Part shown: one piece after another, positions 54,390 to 63,630 of the stretch
Position numbering within the stretch: position 1 is the stretch's first letter
How the letters are laid out: every line of letters begins with the position of its first letter
NCBI GenBank assembly: GCA_035999765.1
Contig: CP108521.1
Location: 10,602,001 to 10,666,000 of the forward strand
Direction: 5' to 3'
From: Streptomyces sp. NBC_01231
Lineage (GTDB): Bacteria; Actinomycetota; Actinomycetes; Streptomycetales; Streptomycetaceae
DNA length: 64,000 bases
Position numbers and translations under genes: made by a program
Notes under the pieces: model-generated
Database searches by the model: none
What the model saw: the letters and a program-made list of their open reading frames with translations, nothing else
Told to the model about the DNA's origin: nothing

Positions 54390-55545
54390 ATGATCAGCCT
54401 GTCGGAGGTTCGCCCGGGTAACGGGTGGCGCTATCTGTTCCGCAGCGATGGTCGGCGACGGCCACCGCCCTGCGGACAAGCCGCTGCGCGCCGCCCAGGA
54501 CGAAGCCGGCGTCCCGCCCGGCGTCTGGAAAGGCCGGGGCCTGGCCGCGGTCGGTCTCACGGCCGGGGACGTGGTGACCGAGCGGCAGGCCGAACTGCTC
54601 CTGAGAGAAGGTCGGCACCCGGACGCCGACCGGATCGAGCGCGAGCGCCTGGCGGAGGGAAAGAGCCCGGCGCAGGCCCGGCGGGCGACCGTGCTGGGCA
54701 GGCCCATCGAGCACAACCAGTCGCCCAAGACCGACAAGGCCAAAGCGCGCAGTCCCTGGCTGGGCTTCGACCTGACGTTCCGGCCCCCGCCGACGGCACA
54801 CATCGCGTGGGCGCTGGGTGACTACGAGACCCGCCTGGTGCTGGAGCTGTGCCAGGACATCGCCCGAGACAAGACGCTGGAGTGGCTGGAGGATGCAGTC
54901 GCGGAGATCCGCTGGGGGAGCGGCGGCAAGCACCACGAGCCGATCCGGGACGGGCTGATCGTCGCGGTGTTCCGGCACTACGAGTCGAGAGCTGCCGAGT
55001 CGAAGCCCCTTCTCCACGATCATGCGGTGGTGTCGATCCGCGCCCGGCGCCCGGACGACAAGGGGACGTGGGGCCAACCTGTCGGCGGACTCGATGCCGG
55101 CCCACATCGTCGCGGCCGACACCCTCTACACCCTCTACTTCATGGAGGATGTGTCCGCCCGGCTCGGGTGGGCCTGAGAGCCGCGCGAGGTGACGCCCGG
55201 CCGACGGCCCGTCATGGAGATCGCGGGCATCGACCAGCGGCTCATCGGCTGGCCGTCGACCCGCCGCCAGCAGATCGAGGACGCGCTGGGTGTCCTCACC
55301 GCCAACTACGAGAAGAAGCAGGGGCACCCGCCGGGGGAGCGGGCCGGCTACGCGCTGGGCTGCCAGGCCGCCGACCAGACGCGCCCGCCGAAGCGCACGG
55401 AACTGCTGTCGCTGACCGAGCTGCGCAAGCGATGGCGAGACTCAGCGAACCGGGCCTATGGCGTTAACGTCATCGACCGGCTGGCGGAGCGGGCCCGGGC
55501 GGCGGCCGCGGCGGTGTGGGCGCGGGTGCGGCCGGCGGTCCCAAC
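54390..55545 (+). pseudogene. TrwC/MobF-type conjugative relaxase remnant
   Basis: After the start MISLSEVRPGNGWRYLF the frame shifts to DKPLRAAQDEAGVPPGVWKG, RRATVLGRPIEHNQSP, PWLGFDLTFRPPPTAHIAWA and PLLHDHAVVSIRARRPDDKG, whose HxH pair belongs to the HUH nuclease fold. A second shift near 55075 leads to MPAHIVAADTLYTLYFMEDV, and a TGA at 55175 replaces a conserved Trp (GWA-W-EPREVTPGRRPVME). The helicase half is missing. This was a conjugation initiator of an integrative or plasmid element. Confidence 0.8.
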
Positions 55546-55619
55546 GTTGCCGCGCCCCGGGCGTGTTGGCTGTCTTGCCAGGGACGTACGACCACTTTCA
55601 CACGGTGGGCGGCGGTGAC

Positions 55620-56085
55620 CGGACTGGTGCGCACAGCGTGAGGAAGCCGGGTTCTTGACCGGGCCACAGGGCGTGGTTCTCCCCGATGACGGCGATGGTC
55701 GGCGTACCGAGGAGGTTGACGACGCCGGCCAGTGCCCTGCCGAGGATCACTCCGATGTCGGCGAGGAGGGCCAGGAGGTCCTGGTCTCCGGCGATGACGC
55801 GGGCGCGGATCTCTGCGATGTCCGTGGCCTCGGTGGTGAGGCCGCGCCGGCCGGCCTCGCGCAGGATGCCGCGGTCGTTGGTGAAGGTTTCCAGACATCC
55901 GCAGGGCGCCGCAGCCGCACAGCGCTCCCGTGTCGCGAACGGGGGTGTGGCCGAATGTGCCGGACATGCCGCCGGGGCCCCGGTGCACCCGGCGGTCCAG
56001 ACCGGCGCTGAGTCCGACTCCGTCACCGAGGGCGAGGAAGTCGTCGTATTCGCGGCCGGCGCCGTAGAAGGAGCACCGCTGTTGA
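55620..56085 (-). pseudogene. ROK-family protein fragment
   Basis: FLALGDGVGLSAGLDRRVHR, GGMSGTFGHTPVRDTGALCG and CGCLETFTNDRGILREAGRR carry the ROK zinc site (G-x-C-G-C-G..G-C-L-E), here broken by a frameshift near 55905. LADIGVILGRALAGVVNLLG then ENHALW close the fragment. The N-terminal DNA-binding or kinase part and the final helix are lost. It was a NagC-type sugar-responsive repressor or sugar kinase. Confidence 0.65.
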
Positions 56086-56443
56086 CCGTGGTGGTCCGTC
56101 TCTGAAGGGCACGCTATGGGCACGACGACGCAAAGGCGGACGCGTGACGTGCCAATGCGGCCTTTTTCTCGCTCTGGTTCGGGGCCCCCTCCTGTCTTGT
56201 CAGCCCTGGCCAGAGAATCCACGGGGAGAAGCACCTGGACAGTGGATGCGCCGGTTGAAGCGGAGTGTCGCTGGGGCTCGGATCCCCCGGCCGTTCCGTA
56301 TCCGGGGCCGTACACGGTGTCTGCGGGACCCGTCATATGGGTGGTGGGGCGTGGGCGGGAGCGCGAAGAGTCGGGTTTCGCGCAGGGTGACTTGGACTGT
56401 GGGACCGGGCCTGCCCCCGCATACGGAGCCATAGGATGCACCT
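56086..56443. other. No supported gene
   Basis: Open frames here lack motifs and have mixed codon bias. It joins the ROK and TetR remnants. Confidence 0.4.
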
Positions 56444-56606
56444 GTGAGCAACAACGGCCGCGAGGGCGGCGCCCCGGGCGATCCGCGCCTCCGCGCTCGA
56501 GGTGTTCGCCGCTCGGGGATTCCGCGCGGGGAGTCTCAACGACATCGGCAAGGCTGCCGGGCTCACCCGGGCCGGGCTGTTGCACCACTACCCGAGCAAA
56601 CTGTAA
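56444..56606 (+). pseudogene. TetR-family regulator, N-terminal stub
   Basis: After a short start (VSNNGREGGA) and one frame slip the sequence reads IRASALEVFAARGFRAGSLN, DIGKAAGLTRAGLLHHYPSK, a textbook TetR helix-turn-helix. It then stops at the edge of the gentisate operon. The ligand domain is absent. The breakpoint lies two bases from the monooxygenase stop codon. Confidence 0.65.
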
Positions 56607-56607
56607 G

Positions 56608-57882
56608 TCAGATCGGTCGTATCGCCACGGAGTCCAGTGGAATCGACGGATACATCTTCGGCTCCTGGTCGGGGGTCAGCGCCGTGGGTCCGTAGATCCA
56701 GTCCATGAAGGAGTAGTCGTACGTGTCGCGGGAGCGCATCACCTCGTTGCGCTGCTCCCGCTGGACCTCGACGTGGTGCCACAGTTCGCCCCAGGAGCGT
56801 GCGGTGAGCACTACTCGGCGGCAGTGTTCGGGACGTACGGCCTCGTAGGCGGTGAGCGCCACCTCCCAGTCGACCCCGGATCCGTCCTCGGACCCCTTCG
56901 CGTGCTGCGCGCCCACGTGCTCGCCCAGCACCCAGCCGTCCTCGATGGCCATGACGGCACCCTGAGCCATGTACTGCAGCGGCGGGTGGGCAGCGTCGCC
57001 GAGCAGTGCGATGCGGCCGGTGACCCACTTCATCAGCGGCTCGCGGTCGAACATCCGCCACCAGCGGTCGCGCCACATCAACGGCAGGCCCTTCTGGACC
57101 TGGTGGCACGTTCCCTCGAAGGCGCGGTCGAGTTCGTCCGGGGTGCCCCAGTCGTCCTCGCCGGCCAGTGCTTTCGGCGACTGGAACACCGCGACCTGGT
57201 TGAACATGTGGCCGCCGCGGAGCGGGTACTGGACGAAGTGGCAGTGTGGGCCGACGTACAGCACCACATCCTTCTCGTGTACGGCGTTGGCGCGCACCTG
57301 CTCGAAGGGGACCGCGCCACGGTAGGCGACGTACGCCGAGTTGACGGGCTCGTCGTCGACGATGAGCTTACGTGCGACCGAGTGCAGCCCGTCCGCGGCG
57401 ATGACGATTTCGGCTTCGTCGGTTCCACCGCCGTCGAAAGTGACCCGCGCGCCACCCTCGATGTTCTCGTACGCCACGCAGCGCGCGCCGGTCACCAGTT
57501 CCACACCCGCCCGCTCGCAGCCGCGCAGGAGGACGCCATGCAGGTCGCTGCGGTGGATCACCATGTACGGGTAGCCGTAGCGGCGTTCCACGTCCTTGAG
57601 GTCCACCCGGGTCAACTCAACGGCATCGAGGGCGTCCTTCATGATCATGTGTGCGGGCAGGACACCGAGTTGGACGACCTCGTCCAGGACCCCGTACTCG
57701 TGCAGGATCCGTGTGCAGTTCGGTGCGATCTGCAGACCCGCGCCGACCTCGCCGAACTCGGAGGATCGCTCGTAGAGGCGGACCCGAAGCCCCTGTCGGG
57801 TGAGAGCCAACGCGGCCGAGAGCCCGCCGATTCCGCCGCCGACGACCAGGACGTCGGGGCGGTGGGTGTCTGTGCTTTTCAT
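56608..57882 (-). CDS. 3-hydroxybenzoate 6-hydroxylase (FAD monooxygenase)
   Basis: This 424-residue flavoprotein probably hydroxylates 3-hydroxybenzoate to gentisate with NAD(P)H and O2. VLVVGGGIGGLSAALALTRQ is the FAD-binding fold, EIVIAADGLHSVARK the DG motif, and RIALLGDAAHPPLQYMAQGA the GD motif. The start MKSTDTH at 57882 has AGGAGA upstream; the ATG at 57897 does not. It is the last gene of a four-gene operon whose other products take gentisate to central metabolites, which supports this substrate over salicylate. The salicylate 5-hydroxylase alternative is less likely. Confidence 0.85.
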   Translation of the reverse strand: MKSTDTHRPDVLVVGGGIGGLSAALALTRQGLRVRLYERSSEFGEVGAGLQIAPNCTRILHEYGVLDEVVQLGVLPAHMIMKDALDAVELTRVDLKDVERRYGYPYMVIHRSDLHGVLLRGCERAGVELVTGARCVAYENIEGGARVTFDGGGTDEAEIVIAADGLHSVARKLIVDDEPVNSAYVAYRGAVPFEQVRANAVHEKDVVLYVGPHCHFVQYPLRGGHMFNQVAVFQSPKALAGEDDWGTPDELDRAFEGTCHQVQKGLPLMWRDRWWRMFDREPLMKWVTGRIALLGDAAHPPLQYMAQGAVMAIEDGWVLGEHVGAQHAKGSEDGSGVDWEVALTAYEAVRPEHCRRVVLTARSWGELWHHVEVQREQRNEVMRSRDTYDYSFMDWIYGPTALTPDQEPKMYPSIPLDSVAIRPI

Positions 57883-57899
57883 GCCTGTCTCCTGCATGG

Positions 57900-58547
57900 T
57901 CACAGCCACGGAGTCAGGGGCTCGGCCGGGGAGCCGTCCCCAGTCGTCACACCCGTGTACGGGCGCCCCGCGAGGTAGGCGGTGATATCGGCGTCGCTGC
58001 CCTGGACGGCGGGCATGCCGGAGCTGCCGCGTCTGCCGACGATGTCGTGGCGGAGCTCGGCGAGGAACTCCTTGGGCAGGTCGGCGAATTGAATACCGGT
58101 GCCGAGGTCGACGGCATGCACCATGGCCTCCCTGGTGCGCATCCACGGGATCTCACTCGCCGGCACGGTCCGCCCCTGCGCGGTCACCACCTTCGCCCGC
58201 CACTGCTCCTCCGTCAGTTCGGCCATCGCGTAGGTCAGCAGTTGCGCCGACCCCTCGAACCAGGAGGTGAGCCAGCCGGCGGGCAGCTGCGCTCCTGACT
58301 CGATGTCCGCCAGGCGCTGCTCCGGCGAGCTGTACATCGGAGTGGGCTCGCCGGTGCGAGCCCAGTGCATGAGGTTGCTCAGTGCCCGGGCGTTGGCGGA
58401 AAGGTGTGCGACGACATGCCCACGGGTCCAGCCGGGAAGCGAGGAGGGCGCCCTGTACGAGGCCTCGTCGAGGTTGGCCACGGCCTTGTGGCACAGCTCC
58501 GTGCCCTCGGCCACCCAGGCCAGCGTCGTCTGCAGGGTTCTCATCAC
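57900..58547 (-). CDS. Mycothiol-dependent maleylpyruvate isomerase
   Basis: This 215-residue enzyme converts maleylpyruvate to fumarylpyruvate using mycothiol. The DinB-like four-helix fold shows LPGWTRGHVVAHLSANARAL (metal-binding His), ELTEEQWRAKVVTAQGRTVP and EIPWMRTREAMVHAVDLGTG, the MDMPI signature with the second His pair. The GTG at 58547 overlaps the TGA of the preceding hydrolase gene, indicating translational coupling. Mycothiol use fits an actinomycete. Confidence 0.9.
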   Translation of the reverse strand: MMRTLQTTLAWVAEGTELCHKAVANLDEASYRAPSSLPGWTRGHVVAHLSANARALSNLMHWARTGEPTPMYSSPEQRLADIESGAQLPAGWLTSWFEGSAQLLTYAMAELTEEQWRAKVVTAQGRTVPASEIPWMRTREAMVHAVDLGTGIQFADLPKEFLAELRHDIVGRRGSSGMPAVQGSDADITAYLAGRPYTGVTTGDGSPAEPLTPWL

Positions 58548-59377
58548 GCCCCCTCGGAGACGACGCGGTTCTCGAGGCGACCCACGCCCTCGATCTCGGT
58601 GACGATGGTGTCGCCCTCGCGCAGGAACAACTGCGGCTTGCGGGCGTGGCCGACACCGCCGGGGGTTCCCGTGGCGATGATGTCGCCGGGGTTGAGCCGG
58701 ATCATCGTGGAGACGTAGCGGACCAGGTGAACCGGGTCGAAGAGCAGGTCACCGGTGTTGTCCTGCTGCATCACCTGTCCGTTGACCTCGCAGCGGATGT
58801 CGAGCGCGGGGTGCGGGCCGCCGACCTCGTCGGTGGTGACCAGGAACGGGCCGAGCGGGGTGGTGGAGTCCCAGTTCTTGCCCTGCAGCCACTCGCGGGT
58901 GCGGAACTGCCAGTCGCGGCAGGTGACGTCATTGAGGACGGTGAAGCCCGCGATGGCGGCCTCGGCCTCGGCCTCGTCGGCGCGCCGGACCTGTCGGCCG
59001 ACGACCACGGCGAGTTCGGCTTCCCAGTCGAACTGCTCGGTCTCGACAGGGCGTTGGACGTCATCAAGGGCGCCGATGAGCGTGTCGGCGAACTTGGAGA
59101 AGAGGGTGGGGTGGTCGGGCAGGTCGCGGCCCATCTCCTTGATGTGCTTCTGGTAGTTGAGGCCGACGCAGACGACCTTGGTGGGGCGGGGGACGAGCGG
59201 GGCGAACTCGGCTTCGGCGCCCGTGTATCGGCGGCCGTCGGCCGCCGACGCTGCTTCGAGACCACCGGATGATGCGAGTACGGCGCCCACGTCGGGCAGT
59301 CCCAGGTCGACGAGGGAGCTGCCCTCGACGCGAACCGCGGTGGTGCGGTCACCGAGACGGATGGTGGCGAGCTTCAC
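58544..59377 (-). CDS. Fumarylpyruvate hydrolase (FAH family)
   Basis: This 277-residue FAH-fold hydrolase probably splits fumarylpyruvate into fumarate and pyruvate. VVCVGLNYQKHIKEMGRDLP, FDWEAELAVVVGRQVRRADE (metal Glu pair), GFTVLNDVTCRDWQFR, KNWDSTTPLGPFLVTTDEVG and NPGDIIATGTPGGVG are the family blocks. It starts at a GTG that overlaps the gentisate dioxygenase stop by four bases. Its neighbours set the substrate; the fold alone would allow other acylpyruvates. Confidence 0.9.
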   Translation of the reverse strand: MKLATIRLGDRTTAVRVEGSSLVDLGLPDVGAVLASSGGLEAASAADGRRYTGAEAEFAPLVPRPTKVVCVGLNYQKHIKEMGRDLPDHPTLFSKFADTLIGALDDVQRPVETEQFDWEAELAVVVGRQVRRADEAEAEAAIAGFTVLNDVTCRDWQFRTREWLQGKNWDSTTPLGPFLVTTDEVGGPHPALDIRCEVNGQVMQQDNTGDLLFDPVHLVRYVSTMIRLNPGDIIATGTPGGVGHARKPQLFLREGDTIVTEIEGVGRLENRVVSEGA

Positions 59378-60525
59378 GCGTTCTCCTCGATAAGGGTGCG
59401 GAACAGGTTGACCTTGGTGAAGAGGGGGGCGTCGCTGAACTGAAACAGGTCGAGCGCGCCGGAGTCGGAGTCGGACGGCGAGGCCTCGGACCGGATCGAC
59501 AAGGGCTGCCAGGACGGGACGACGAAGAGGTCGCCGCGCTGGACCGACCAGGAGAAGTCGCCCACGGTCACGCGGCCGGAGCCGTCGAACACCTGGTAGA
59601 CCGACGAACCCGTCTCCCGGCGCGGGACGGTCTCGGCGCCGTTGACGATGCGATGGAACTGGGCGCGGATGGTCGGCAGGACGTCCTGCGCGGTGGTCGG
59701 GTTGGTGTAGCGCACCAGCGCGTGGCCGGGCCCGACGGTGCCGGGGTGACCCTCCACCTCCAGCTCCAGCTGGTCGGTCAGAGCGGCGTCGGTGTCAGCC
59801 CAGCGGTAACACAGCAGCGGGGTGCCCTCCTTGCGGCCGAGCTGCGAGACCGGCACCAGCCCCGGGTGGCTCCACAGCCGCTGCGAGCGCGACCGGTCCG
59901 GCGTCGCGTGCTCCTCCTGGGACAACTCGTCCCGGCCGAAGTCGAAGAACTGCGCTTCGATGTCGTACTGGAAGGGAATGTCCAGGCCGTCGATCCAAGC
60001 CATGGGCTCGCCGGCCGAGTTGTGGTGGGCGTGCCAGTTCATACCGGCCTGCGGCAGGAAGTCACCTCGGCGCATGGGCACCGGGTCACGCTCCACGACC
60101 GTCCAGACGCCCTCGCCCTCCACGACGAACCGGAAGGCGTTCTGGGTGTGGCGGTGCTCGGGGGCGTCCTCGCCCGGCATCAGGTACTGAATGGCCGCCC
60201 AGAGGGTCGGAGTCGCGTAGGGTCTGCCGCCCAGGCCCGGGTTGGCCAGGGCTATGGCCCGCCGCTCGCCGCCACGGCCGACCGGAACCAGGTCGCCCGA
60301 GCGGCCGGCCAGGTCGAGCAGGGTCTTCCACTCCCACCGGTGCGGCTGCGCCTTGGACCTCGGATGCTCGGGCATCAGGTCCCCGATACGCGTCCACAGC
60401 GGCACCAGCAGGGCGTTCTCGAAGCCGCGGTAGAGGTCTTCCAGATCGGGAGTCACCGGAGGCTGATCAGACCGATTCTCGGGCGTCAGGGAGACGGGGG
60501 AGACCACGTCATCGTGTTCGCTCAT
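59374..60525 (-). CDS. Gentisate 1,2-dioxygenase
   Basis: This 383-residue bicupin Fe(II) dioxygenase cleaves gentisate between the carboxyl- and hydroxyl-bearing ring carbons to maleylpyruvate. LMPGEDAPEHRHTQNAFRFV carries the HxH iron ligands of the first cupin, followed by GEGVWTVVERDPVPMRRGDF and DWHAH-type ligands (MNWHAHHNSAG). The second cupin ends LFVVPSWQPLSIRSE. It is the first gene of the operon, with a 75-bp gap to the divergent IclR gene that holds a palindromic operator. Confidence 0.92.
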   Translation of the reverse strand: MSEHDDVVSPVSLTPENRSDQPPVTPDLEDLYRGFENALLVPLWTRIGDLMPEHPRSKAQPHRWEWKTLLDLAGRSGDLVPVGRGGERRAIALANPGLGGRPYATPTLWAAIQYLMPGEDAPEHRHTQNAFRFVVEGEGVWTVVERDPVPMRRGDFLPQAGMNWHAHHNSAGEPMAWIDGLDIPFQYDIEAQFFDFGRDELSQEEHATPDRSRSQRLWSHPGLVPVSQLGRKEGTPLLCYRWADTDAALTDQLELEVEGHPGTVGPGHALVRYTNPTTAQDVLPTIRAQFHRIVNGAETVPRRETGSSVYQVFDGSGRVTVGDFSWSVQRGDLFVVPSWQPLSIRSEASPSDSDSGALDLFQFSDAPLFTKVNLFRTLIEENA

Positions 60526-60544
60526 ACGAGAACGGTGCCTTGAG

Positions 60545-60581
60545 AGTTCTGAAGTGGAACAGTAGATTCTGGTAACCAGAA
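60545..60581. promoter_or_regulatory. Probable IclR operator of the gentisate operon
   Basis: TTCTGGTAACCAGAA at 60567-60581 is a perfect 7-1-7 palindrome. A second weaker symmetry (GTTC..GAAC) lies just before it at 60546-60560. Both sit in the divergent gap. IclR proteins bind 14-15 bp palindromes of this shape. The inducer is likely gentisate or 3-hydroxybenzoate, an inference from the pathway. Confidence 0.6.
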
Positions 60582-60600
60582 CAAACGAGGAGCGGTCGCC

Positions 60601-61365
60601 GTGGCCAAGTCGATGAAGAGCCCGCCGACCTACGGCGTGGCGAGCGTGGATCACGCGCTGCAGCTCGCAGTCATCCTGCAGGTCGAGGGAACGCTCACCG
60701 TCTCCGAGGCTGCTCGACGCATCAGCGTGGCCCGCTCCAGCGCCCACCGCCTCCTGTCCACGCTGGTGTACCGAGATTTCGCGGTGCAGAACGGGGACCG
60801 CAGCTACGGTGTCGGTCCTGTCCTGGAGATCGCCGACAAGGCGCAGTCGAACGTCTCGGCCATCCGCGCGGCCGCCCTCGCTCCGCTGCGAACCCTCGTC
60901 GACACCCTGGATGAAACCGCGAACCTGTGCATTCGCACCGGTCGGACCGTGCGGTTCATCGCCTCGGTCGAGTGCGCACAAGCGCTGAGGGTGGGAAACC
61001 GCGAGGGCATGGTCTTCCCCGCGCATCAGGTGACCGGCGGCCTGATCATGCTGGCGGCCCTCACCGAGGAACAACTCGCCGCCCTCTACGCGATATCCGC
61101 CCCCACCGACACCTCCGAAGAGCGCCCGGACCTGACGAAGCTGTGCAGCGATCTGCGCGCTGTCCGACGCAGCGGTGTGGCGGTCAACCTGGGGCGCTCC
61201 GAACGCGGGGTGGTCGCCGTCGGCCGCGGGGTGACCGATTCGGGCGGTGACACGGTCGCGGCCCTGTCCGTGTCCATGCCGAGCGTGCGCTACGCACCGG
61301 AGCGCGTGAAGGAGATCGTCGAGGCTCTCACCGTCGCGGCGCAGAAGATCTCCGCGGAGCTCTGA
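60601..61365 (+). CDS. IclR-family regulator of gentisate degradation
   Basis: This 254-residue regulator starts at a GTG behind GAGGAGCGG. The winged helix is TVSEAARRISVARSSAHRLL; the effector domain contains RFIASVECAQALRVGNREGM and FPAHQVTGGLIMLAAL, typical of IclR. Divergence from the four catabolic genes and the palindrome in the gap make it their likely regulator. Whether it represses or activates cannot be read from the sequence. Confidence 0.88.
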   Translation: MAKSMKSPPTYGVASVDHALQLAVILQVEGTLTVSEAARRISVARSSAHRLLSTLVYRDFAVQNGDRSYGVGPVLEIADKAQSNVSAIRAAALAPLRTLVDTLDETANLCIRTGRTVRFIASVECAQALRVGNREGMVFPAHQVTGGLIMLAALTEEQLAALYAISAPTDTSEERPDLTKLCSDLRAVRRSGVAVNLGRSERGVVAVGRGVTDSGGDTVAALSVSMPSVRYAPERVKEIVEALTVAAQKISAEL

Positions 61366-61488
61366 CCTGTCGTGTGACAAGTCCCGTCATCGTTATGAAA
61401 GGTATGTTTGATTTGTCCAGTGGTGAAGCCTCGTCGGCCCGGTGTGCAGGTGAGCAGGCTGCGCGGTGACGCTTAGAAGGTTGGCCTT

Positions 61489-63630
61489 GTGAGTGACGCG
61501 GAGCAGCCTGAGCAGGTGCTGGGGGAAGACACCCGGGGCTCGGAGGCGCTCGCCCTCGTCCTCCAGGTCGCGACGACGTGCCTGGGCGGCCTGGGTGCCC
61601 TGGTGCACAGGAGCGACGGTGCCGCCGGTCGGTTGAGCCTGGTCGCGGCCAGTGGGCTTGCCCGGCGCAGGGCGGGGGAGTGGGCGGATCTGTCGTGCCG
61701 GCACGACGCCGCGCCCGCCCATGCCGTGCGGAGCCGTGAGCTCGTCTGCGTGGCCGGGGACAGCCTGGGTATCGGTGCGGCCGGCACGGTGGCAGCGCCC
61801 CTCCCCGGCGTCGATGGACCGGTCGGTGTCCTTTCTGTCTTCACTGCGGATCTCGGTGAGCCGAACGAGGAGCAACGGTCCCTGTTGGGTGCGTTGGCGG
61901 CGTGGGCCGGCGCACGCCTGGTCGGGGGACCCGGCCTGGTGGCCGAGGCGCAGCGGTCGGTAGGCATGGAGGAGCTGACCGCTGCACTCGCCGAGGCTGC
62001 CACCGCCCACGACGTCGTAGAGGCCGTCGCCGCGTACGTCCTGCCCCCATTCGGTGCCGACGGACTGCTGTTCCAGACACTGGAGGGCGTCCGTCTGAAG
62101 GTCGTCGGCGCCGCCGGCTATCCGCCGGAGTTCCTCAGCGTGCTCGACGGACTCCCGCTCGCCGCCCATGCCGCGTTCCTCGACGTGATGCTGAGCGGCA
62201 CACCCCGGTTCGTCGAATCGAGGGAGGAGTTCCAGAGGTTTTACCGGCAGTCTCCGGCGCTGCGGATCGTGATCGAGATGTCGCCGAAGGGAGCGTGGGC
62301 CTTCCTGCCCATGCTGGCCTCCGGGCGCGCCATCGGCCTGTGTGCGGTGTCCTTCCGCGAGCCGCGTTCCTTCAGTGACGACGAGCGCACGTTGCTGACG
62401 GCGCTGAGTGGTCTGGTCGGTCAGTCGCTGGGACGGGCCCATCTGTACGACGTGGAGCACGCCCGAGCCCAGGAGCTGCAGCGCGGTCTGCTGCCGAGGA
62501 CACTGCCCCGCCTGTCCGCCGCCGTGGCGGCGGCCCGGTACCTGCCCGCAGGCCGGGGTGAGGAGGTGGGCGGTGACTGGTACGACGTGATTCCGCTGTC
62601 GGCCGACCGGGTGGCCATGGTGATCGGCGACGTCATGGGGCACGGCATCACCGAGGCGGCCACCATGGGCCGGCTGCGCACGGCCGTACGTACCCTCGCC
62701 GATCTGGAGATGCCGTCCGGCGAGTTGCTCAGCCGTCTCAACGACCTGGTCTCCGACTTCGGCGAGGACTTCTATGCCACCTGTCTGTACGCCGTCTTCG
62801 ACCCGGTCGCGCGTACGTGTTCGTATTCCCTGGCCGGCCACCCCCCGCCGGTCGTCGTTCACCCTGACGGCACCGTCCACAGCCCCGATGTGGCACCTGA
62901 TCCTCCGCTCGGGGCCGCCATACCGCCCTTCGCGACTCACCAGCTGCATCTGCCCGACCAGAGCCTTCTTGTCCTGTACACCGACGGGCTCGTCGAATCC
63001 GCCACCCGGGACGCAGACCAGGGGCTGGCGCAACTGCGGCAGACTCTCTCCCGGGCCCCGCTCGGCACCGGTTCCTTCGAGACCGCCGACGAGGACGACG
63101 GCATCCGGCGCATCACGGAGCTGTGCGATCAGGTCGTGGCGGCTCTGCTGCCCGACCGTGAGTTGACGACGGACGACGCCGCTCTGCTCATCGTGCGTAC
63201 GCGGTGTACCGCCGCACACGATGTCGCGTCCTGCAGCCTTCCCGACGAGCCCCGGGCAGCCGGGCAGGCCCGGAAGTACGTGCGCGAACAGCTCGACGCG
63301 TGGGGACTCGACGATCTCGTACTGACCACCGAACTGCTGGTGAGCGAGCTGGTCGGCAACATCGTCCGACACGCCAGGGGCCCGATCCACCTGCGTCTGC
63401 TGCGCAGTCGCTCCCTCATATGTGAGGTCTACGACGGCAGCCTGACGACCCCGCGCATCCGCCACGCCAGTCACACCGACGAGGGCGGCCGCGGCCTGCA
63501 ACTCGTCGCCGCCCTGTCCCGGCGCTGGGGCGCCCGCTATCTCGACGACGGCAAGTGCATCTGGACGGAGCAGGACCTCCCGCTCGCTCATGTCGGGCCG
63601 CCTGTCGCTGCACGTCGTGAGCGCGGCTGA
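61489..63630 (+). CDS. GAF-SpoIIE phosphatase-HATPase signalling protein
   Basis: This 713-residue protein starts at a GTG behind AGAAGG. Two GAF-like sensor regions (about residues 30-160 and 165-325) precede a SpoIIE/PP2C phosphatase (GEEVGGDWYDVIPLSADRVA near 360, IGDVMGHGITEAATMG, LVLYTDGLVES) with its metal-binding Asp residues present. A C-terminal anti-sigma-type HATPase follows (LVSELVGNIVRHA, EGGRGLQLVAAL). Such proteins act in partner-switching cascades that free or capture sigma factors. Combining phosphatase and kinase-like domains in one chain is common in Streptomyces. Its target is not encoded nearby. Confidence 0.9.
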   Translation: MSDAEQPEQVLGEDTRGSEALALVLQVATTCLGGLGALVHRSDGAAGRLSLVAASGLARRRAGEWADLSCRHDAAPAHAVRSRELVCVAGDSLGIGAAGTVAAPLPGVDGPVGVLSVFTADLGEPNEEQRSLLGALAAWAGARLVGGPGLVAEAQRSVGMEELTAALAEAATAHDVVEAVAAYVLPPFGADGLLFQTLEGVRLKVVGAAGYPPEFLSVLDGLPLAAHAAFLDVMLSGTPRFVESREEFQRFYRQSPALRIVIEMSPKGAWAFLPMLASGRAIGLCAVSFREPRSFSDDERTLLTALSGLVGQSLGRAHLYDVEHARAQELQRGLLPRTLPRLSAAVAAARYLPAGRGEEVGGDWYDVIPLSADRVAMVIGDVMGHGITEAATMGRLRTAVRTLADLEMPSGELLSRLNDLVSDFGEDFYATCLYAVFDPVARTCSYSLAGHPPPVVVHPDGTVHSPDVAPDPPLGAAIPPFATHQLHLPDQSLLVLYTDGLVESATRDADQGLAQLRQTLSRAPLGTGSFETADEDDGIRRITELCDQVVAALLPDRELTTDDAALLIVRTRCTAAHDVASCSLPDEPRAAGQARKYVREQLDAWGLDDLVLTTELLVSELVGNIVRHARGPIHLRLLRSRSLICEVYDGSLTTPRIRHASHTDEGGRGLQLVAALSRRWGARYLDDGKCIWTEQDLPLAHVGPPVAARRERG

